A stretch of DNA of 64,000 nucleotides, taken from positions 95,096 through 159,095 of the forward strand of contig BDDD01005219.1 in NCBI GenBank assembly GCA_001972305.1. The letters are read 5' to 3'. The translations under genes and the position numbers were made by a program. Each line of letters begins with the position of its first letter. Position 1 is the stretch's first letter. Shown here one piece after another: positions 58,311 through 64,000 of this stretch. The DNA is from Cephalotus follicularis. Taxonomy: Eukaryota; Streptophyta; Magnoliopsida; Oxalidales; Cephalotaceae. The notes under the pieces are model-generated. The model made no database searches. It saw nothing but the letters and a program-made list of their open reading frames with translations, and was not told where the DNA came from.

Positions 58311-60340
58311 ATGACCCTGTGATGAGAATGATTAAATATCTTTTGTTAATGGATTAGAATTAACAACCTTTGAATTCAAATGGGAAGTAGTGATTCAATT
58401 AAGTGAAATTGGTGACTATAACCTCTAAAATGGATTATAGATGTTGATAATGTTAGGATATATACTTAATGGTTCCTGAGTATGTATACATCTTCTGTCA
58501 ACACACTTAAGATCAATGAATCCTAGATTGAGTGGTACTTGACATGGAATTCAAAAGGGGAAATTGGAAAAGGAAAGTTTAAGACTTAAATGGAATAATG
58601 ATTAAACCACTGTTAGAGTTATTGAAACTTACTGGTACTGATGCATGTGTTCATAAACAAACATGCATAGATTGATTCTGCTGGAAATTGAAAGAGTGAT
58701 TGGTGAAACTGACTTGGAACTCAAAGAGAAAGATCAAACTCAATTGATCTTGGGATAGCGATTTGAGGTAGGTGTAATGATATGTTATGGAAGATATAGT
58801 ATGCATATAGTGTATGTCTATTTTCTGCATGATTACATGTGTTGAATTGATTGGAAATTGAATTGAAAGTGCATGGCTTGCTACTGCCTACATTTTTTGG
58901 GCAGAGGCAGTCGACTGCCACCCTTGACAATCGACTACTCAACCTATCCAGTCGACTGCCAAGGCAAAGCAGTCGACTACACAACCAAAGCAGTCGGCTA
59001 ATCTTGAGGGCAGCCGACTGTTCTGAGTAAATTTTCTGGTATAAGTCCTATTAAGGCCCAATTTTGAATGTAATGAACCTGGCCTCAATCCGGATGACTA
59101 GAACAGTTAATCCTGGCCTCATATACCATTACATTCCAAACTAAACAATGTACGCACTCCTTGTGAGAGTTGCATGTGAATTGACCATGTAGTGCCATTA
59201 TTGTGAATCCTTGCATTGCTACTAAATTGTGCTATTGTTAATGAATATACTACTGTCATGTTAGTATATACTGTTTTTGGTGCTATTGACACCACTACCA
59301 CTTGTATTCAATGATTGAAACCAATCATGGGCTATGTACCCAAATCATGATATTAACTATCATTTTCAAGTGAATAATTATTGCCAAATGAATTACTGAT
59401 TTTCCTCCTATATGAGAGCTACCTACTGTTTTGTTTCCCAAATTGGAAACCACTATTGAAATGAGATCGTTTTCCTCCGAAGAGATGTACGATAAGTGAC
59501 TTGTTATAGTTTCTAAAGAAAACTACTTTTATATTGCATATTATTGATATATGTGATATTATTATTGAAATGCTTGAATTGATTGTCTATGCTATTGCCG
59601 TGGTTGAGTGACGGAGGATGTCACTGACTACGGAATGTGATTCTGGGTGCCAGGAGTTGGCCAGAGTATCACCCAAGTGTTCTGCAACGCAGAAAGTGAT
59701 TGTTAAACTATCCGCCAACGCCGGTAGTAAGTGTTACCTTATCTATCATCTTTGGAGCGTAGGGTGATAGATAGGTGGTGCACAGTTGGTGCTAGGAGTT
59801 AGCGACAGGTGACACCCAAGTGAGTGTTGAATTGATTGTATCCTTGTGCGGTATTCTTGCATATGGATTGTTTATGGCCACTTGGCATGATTGCTTATAT
59901 ATTGGCTCATTTAAATGTTATTTTGATATAAACTGTCATACCTGTTGCATTCATATATTCTTTATCATACATTATCATTCTACTTAGCCAAGTGAGGACA
60001 ACGGCTAACCCCTACAATTACAGATTAAGCGAAGACTCGGAAGATTGCCGCTGAAGCTTGGAGAGCTTCTATTGTTATTTAAGGTTGTTATTTCATTAAG
60101 ATATATCGTATTGTATTGAACGGATCACATCCCGTATTGTGTTGTATTTTTCCTTTTATTTAAGGATATTGTTGGTTTTTCCCGCACGTTGTATGGGATG
60201 CGTGCGGATGACTTGTAATATATATTCCGGCTTATCGAATGCTTCCGCAAATTTGTTTATAAATTGTGCTGGAATATTATTTATGATATCACCACATATG
60301 CTTGTCCATTTTACGTGAATGGAAACAGCGGGGTGTGACA
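58311..60340 (+). mobile_element. K LTR, 5'-truncated relative of the B LTR
   Basis: From about 58318 the sequence follows the reverse complement of the B LTR: AGAATTAACAACCTTTGAATT, AACTCAAAGAGAAAGATCAA, GATCTTGGGATAGCGAT, the palindrome array, GTACGCACTCCTTGTGAGAG, CCAGGAGTTGGCCAGAGTATC, ACAACGGCTAACCCCTACAAT. It ends GGGGTGTGACA at 60340. The first ~700 bp of the B LTR equivalent are absent. Sense is plus. It is followed by copia L coding sequence, not by a primer binding site, so it is a 3' or solo LTR. Confidence 0.8.
58908..59020. repeat. Array of CAGTCGACTG palindromes, K LTR
   Basis: Six units start at 58908, 58928, 58949, 58970, 58991 and 59011 (20, 21, 21, 21 and 20 bp). It is the counterpart of B cluster 1, in opposite orientation. 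Confidence 0.9.
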
Positions 60341-61284
60341 GATTGTCCTCAATTGAAGAAGAAGAAGCTATTCAAGTAGAAAGCCCTCAAAGCATGGCAC
60401 CTTAGTGATGACGAATCCTCCGATGATGAAGTCACTGAGCAAGTGGTAAACCTTTGCTTCATGGCATTGAGTGATGATGAGGATAGCGAAAATGAGGTGG
60501 AACAATGCTTGCGGGCAAACCACAGCGAGGAACAACCATGGTATGTGGATAGCGGGTGCTCGAAGCACATGACGGGTGACAAAAGCCTCTTCATTGATCT
60601 TAAAGAAGTTGATGGAGGAAAGGTCACCTTTGGAGACAACAACAAAGCCAAAATTGTTGGTATTGGCTCAATAGGTAACACATTCTCTACTTTAATTGAA
60701 AATGTATCTTATGTTGTAGGCCTTAAGCATAAATTACTTAGTGTTAGACAAATATGTGAAAAAGGATATAAAATTAATTTTGAATCCACAAATTGTCACA
60801 TAATTGATAAAAGCACCAATGTAGTAAAGTTTGTTGGTCATAGACAAGGCAATGTGTATGTTGTTTATCTAAAAGAAATGTTTTCAAAAGATGTTTGTTT
60901 TAATGCAAACACAAATGACAAATGGCTTTGGCATAGAAGATTAGGCCATGCAAGCATGGATGTTCTTGCCAAACTTTCAAGAAAAGATTTAGTAATTGGT
61001 TTGCCAAAAATGAAATTTGAAAATGATAAATTGTGTGATGCTTGTGCACAAGGCAAACAAACAAGAACATCTTTTAAGGCTAAAAATGTTGTTTCTACTA
61101 CTCGTATTTTACAATTATTACATATTGATTTGTTTGGACCAACTAGAACTTTAAGTCTTGGTGGTAAACAATATGGCTTAGTTATTGTTGATGACTATTC
61201 TAGGTTTAGTTGGGTTATTTTCTTGGCTTTAAAGAGTGATGCCTTAGATTCTTTATTAAATTTGGTAGACGAATTCAAAATGAA
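60341..61284 (+). pseudogene. gag-pol: L gag end, protease and integrase start (Sirevirus-like copia)
   Basis: The frame opens inside a zinc knuckle (DCPQLKKKK), so most of gag is missing at the junction with K. One TAG at 60377-60379 follows. Then come the acidic SDDESSDDE stretch, the protease (PWYVDSGCSKHMTGDKSLF, with D-S-G) and GNVYVVYL. The integrase zinc domain follows (WLWHRRLGHASMDVLAKLS, LCDACAQGKQTRTSFKAK), with the first catalytic Asp in LLHIDLFGPTRT and YGLVIVDDYSRFSWVIF. These motifs and the LCFMAL block are typical of the SIRE branch of Ty1/copia; that assignment is from family knowledge. The frame shifts at 61283-61286, one A missing from a run. Confidence 0.87.
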
Positions 61285-63102
61285 AAGAGTCTATCTATTG
61301 TTAGCATACGTAGTGATCACGACAAAGAATTTGAAAATCTTGGTTTTGAAAACTTTTGTGATGAACTAGGTATTCACCATAACTTCTCGGCTCCTAGAAC
61401 TCCTCAACAAAATGGTGTTGTTGAGAGGAGGAATAGAACCCTAGAAGAAATGGGGAGAACCATGTTGTGCGAAAATAATTTGCCAAAATATCTTTGGGCG
61501 GAAGCCGTAAACACCGCATGCTACATAATAAATAGAGTCATGATTAGATCTATTTTAAAGAAAACCCCATATGAACTTTTCAATGATAGAAAACCAAGTG
61601 TTAGTCACTTGAGACCTTTTGGATGCAAAGTTTTCATTTTAAACAATGGGAAAGATAATCTTGGAAAATTTGATGCCAAGAGTGATGAAGGAATCATTCT
61701 AGGATACTCTTTAAATTCTAAGGCATATAGGGTGTTTAATAAAAGAACCTTAATTATTGAAGAGTCTATTCATGTATTGTTTGAAGAGTCTAATAGTGCT
61801 CCGAGAAAGGTAGATGTTGATGATGATGTAGGTATATTGGAGCAAATAAAAAGCTTGGACATCAACAAAGAAGATGGTGAAGTTGACAACGTTGAAGAAG
61901 AAGGAGAACATGAAGAAGAAATTCAACAAGTTCAAGTCACCAAGGAGCCAATAGCTAGAAGAGAAAGAGAGTACGTAAAAGACAACGAGGTAATCGGTAA
62001 TCCTACCGAGGGGGTAAGAACTCGTTCCGCTCTTAGGGAGTATTGTGATAATGTAGCTTTTATTTCCAATATCGAACCCAAAAATATTTTAGATGCTTTA
62101 AATGATGATTGTTGGATTGTGGCTATGCAAGAGGAACTAAACCAATTTGACAAAAGTAATGTTTGGTCATTAGTTCCTAGGCCTAAAAATCAATCCATCA
62201 TAGGAACAAAATGGATTTTTAGAAATAAAATGGATGAAAATGGGTTGGTTATTAGAAATAAAGCTAGATTAGTTGCACAAGGTTATAGTCAAGAAGAAGG
62301 CATTGACTATGATGAAACCTTTGCTCCGGTAGCTAGATTAGAAGCAATTAGATTGTTAATGGCCTTTGCTTGTTTTAAAGGTTTTAAATTGCATAAAATG
62401 GATGTCAAAAGTGCATTATTAAATGGCATTATAAATGAGGAAGTTTATGTAAAACAACCTCCGGGATTTGAAAATATGCATTTTCCCGATCATGTTTTTA
62501 AACTATCTAAAGCACTTTATGGTTTAAAGCATGCACCAAGAGCTTGGTATGAAAGGATTTCAAAATTTCTCTTGGAAAATGATTTCAAAAGAGGTTTAGT
62601 TGATAAAACACTTTTTGTTAAAACCAAACTTGATGATATCCTTATTGTACAAATTTATGTAGATGACATTATATTTGGTTCTACTAACGATTCTCTTTGT
62701 GTTGAGTTTGCTAACACTATGCAAGGTGAATTCAAGATGAGTTTGGTGGGAGAACTCAAGTATTTCCTTGGATTTCAAATCCAACAAGGAAATGAAGGCA
62801 CTTTCATCAACCAATCCAAATACACCAAGGACCTACTCAAAAGATTTGGAATGGAACACTCAAAGCCTTGCAAGACTCCAATGAGCATTACAACCAAATT
62901 TGACAAGGATGAGAATGGTAAAGAGGTAGATCAAAAATTATATAGAAGCATGATAGGATCACTCCTTTACCTTACCTCTAGTAGACCGAACATAATGTTT
63001 AGTTTATGTCTTTGTGCTAGGTATCAATCATCACCTAAAGAATCTCACTTAATTACGGTGAAGCGAATCTTTACCCTTATTAGGATTGTTTTATTCGAAT
63101 GA
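61285..63102 (+). pseudogene. pol: L integrase end and reverse transcriptase (Sirevirus-like copia)
   Basis: After the 1-bp shift the frame holds the second and third integrase catalytic residues (IRSDHDKEFEN; RTPQQNGVVERRNRTLEEM), then LWAEAVNTACYIINR and FGCKVFILN. An acidic linker follows (NVEEEGEHEEEIQQ). RT comes next: WIVAMQEELNQFDKSNVWS, GTKWIFRNKMDENG, RLVAQGYSQEEGIDYDETFA, MDVKSALLNGIINEEVYV, ALYGLKHAPRAWYERIS, and the catalytic IYVDDIIFGSTN with both Asp present. It runs through KYTKDLLKRFGMEHSKPCKT and IGSLLYLTSSRPNIMF to VKRIF, then shifts near 63070. 550 codons are open without a stop, so L is fairly recent. Confidence 0.9.
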
Positions 63103-63583
63103 TTCATTGTTTAATTTGCATGCCTATTCCGATGCCGATTATGGTGGTTGCAAGCTACATAGAAAGAGCACTAGTGGCACTTGCCAATTTCTAGTAAATT
63201 CTTTAGTGTCTTGGTTTTCCAAGAAACAAAATAGTGTAGCTCTTTCTACCACCGAAGCCGAATATGTAGGGGCTGAAAGTTGTTGTGCACAAGTCTTGTG
63301 GCTAAAGCAACAACTTTGTGACTTCGAAATTAGCATTAGCAATGTATGCATAAAATGTGATAATACTAGTGCTATCAACTTGAGTAGAAATCTCGTTCAA
63401 CACTCTAAGTCTAAGCATATTGGAATTAGACATCATTTTCTTAGAGACCATGTTGAAAAGGGTGACATTTTCCTTGAATATATTGACACTTTGAACCAAG
63501 TTGCAGATATATTCACGAAGCCGCTAGACAATGAAAGATTCTGCACAATGCGAAGCGAGCTAGGTATGCAAAATCCCTCCTAA
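63086..63583 (+). pseudogene. pol: L RNase H and pol C-terminus
   Basis: The frame starts (from a TTG, after a small indel) with LHAYSDADYGGCKLHRKSTS, the RNase H Asp motif. It continues with ALSTTEAEYVGAESCCAQVL, IKCDNTSAINLSRN, SKSKHIGIRHHFLRDH and VADIFTKPLDNERFCTMRSE, stopping at 63581-63583. This is the standard end of a copia polyprotein, and the catalytic residues are kept. Because of the shift near 63070 it would not be translated with RT from this copy. Confidence 0.88.
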
Positions 63584-63985
63584 ATCATTATATGTGTTAT
63601 TGTGATGCTTTATAATTTTTGATTGAATTGATTGAAAAATGTTTTGAAAATTCATCATGCATTTAAACATTGAGTATTTAACTCAATGACACAAATTAGC
63701 TCATGTACCTAGGTTGCTATTAGTCCATAAAAGTTAACCAAAGGTTTGCAAATCAAATTGGATTGGCATTGTCTGCATTTCCAAATTCTGTAGAAAACAG
63801 CCGACTAGACAATTTGTCCAGTCGACTGCCTGCCATCCAGTCGACTGGCATTAAAAGCCCAGTCGACTGGAAGTGCGGGAATCAGGGTTTTAAAACCCGA
63901 ATTCCCTTCTGATTTCTCACTTCTCTCCCAAATTAAAAAACGCCCAAAACCTAAACTCTCTCAATTCAAACCTGCATTCAACCTC
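63584..63985 (+). other. L spacer between pol and a downstream ORF
   Basis: About 400 bp without a coding frame. AT-rich at first, it then holds a CAGTCGACTG array (63798-63869), a TTCTCACTTCTCTCCC pyrimidine stretch and CTAAACTCTCTCAATTC. The latter look like the leader of a transcript for the downstream ORF (inference). Confidence 0.55.
63798..63869. repeat. Array of CAGTCGACTG palindromes in the interior of copia L
   Basis: Four units start at 63798 (CAGCCGACTA), 63819, 63838 and 63860 (all CAGTCGACTG), spacings 21, 19 and 22 bp. They are outside any LTR seen in the window. Confidence 0.87.
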
Positions 63986-64000
63986 ATGGCACCAAAGAAA
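63986..64000 (+). CDS. Possible start of an extra downstream ORF of L (cut by the window edge)
   Basis: An ATG at 63986 begins MAPKK and runs off the window. Sireviruses often carry an additional ORF, sometimes called env-like, downstream of pol. Position after RNase H and a pyrimidine-rich leader fit, but five codons prove nothing about the product. Confidence 0.35.

Overview
The window is plant nuclear DNA made almost entirely of LTR retrotransposons nested inside one another. I found no host gene, tRNA, rRNA or bacterial feature. The evidence for a flowering plant is Ty3/gypsy chromovirus polyproteins ending in a chromodomain, Ty1/copia polyproteins (one Sirevirus-like), iMet-type primer binding sites (TGGTATCAGAGC), TG...CA LTRs of 2-4 kb and 5-bp target duplications. 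The species cannot be told from the sequence.

Layout, using my own letters. C is a gypsy-derived non-autonomous family with ~3.9 kb LTRs and a 0.92 kb interior. It forms a tandem chain: interior (1-430), LTR (431-1346 plus 32608-35598), interior (35599-36522), LTR (36523-40437). Its left LTR was split by A (1347-32607, minus), a gypsy chromovirus. A was itself hit three times: by gypsy B (4878-14148, minus) in the 3' part of pol, by the short LTR-like insertion E (16317-16855) inside RT, and by gypsy D (21882-32161, minus) inside its 5' LTR. For A, B, D and E both target duplications can be read. To the right, C abuts a broken F-family LTR (40438-41281, minus).

41900-46447 is a copia LTR (N) split by the solo LTR G (43067-45197). 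Next comes a decayed copia H (leader from 46448, coding 47142-52590, 3' LTR from 52595), whose RT is split by M (50014-51445), a long relative of E. The H 3' LTR is cut by an F LTR (52808-55585), then a C-like LTR J (55586 to ~58310) and a B-like LTR K (~58311-60340). K abuts a fairly well preserved Sirevirus-like copia L (60341 to the right edge), which ends at the start of a possible extra ORF.

Most coding regions are broken by stops (often CAG to TAG or CGA to TGA), small frameshifts and lost catalytic residues. D (gypsy) and L (copia) are the best preserved.

The most unusual signal is not a gene. Nearly every retroelement family here carries clusters of short palindromes centred on GTCGA(C/T). 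Neighbouring units usually start 19-22 bp apart, about two DNA helical turns. Each family has its own palindromic arms: CA/TG in B, K, J and L; AAAGC/GCTTT-like in C and G; AAAGAC/GTCTTT-like in D and M. Related LTRs keep the array in a similar place but with different arms (B against D, C against J). One pair (E and M) differs by presence or absence of the array. The array also occurs in the interior of a Sirevirus-like copia element. The D LTR carries a second array of ~31-bp hairpin units whose arms covary.
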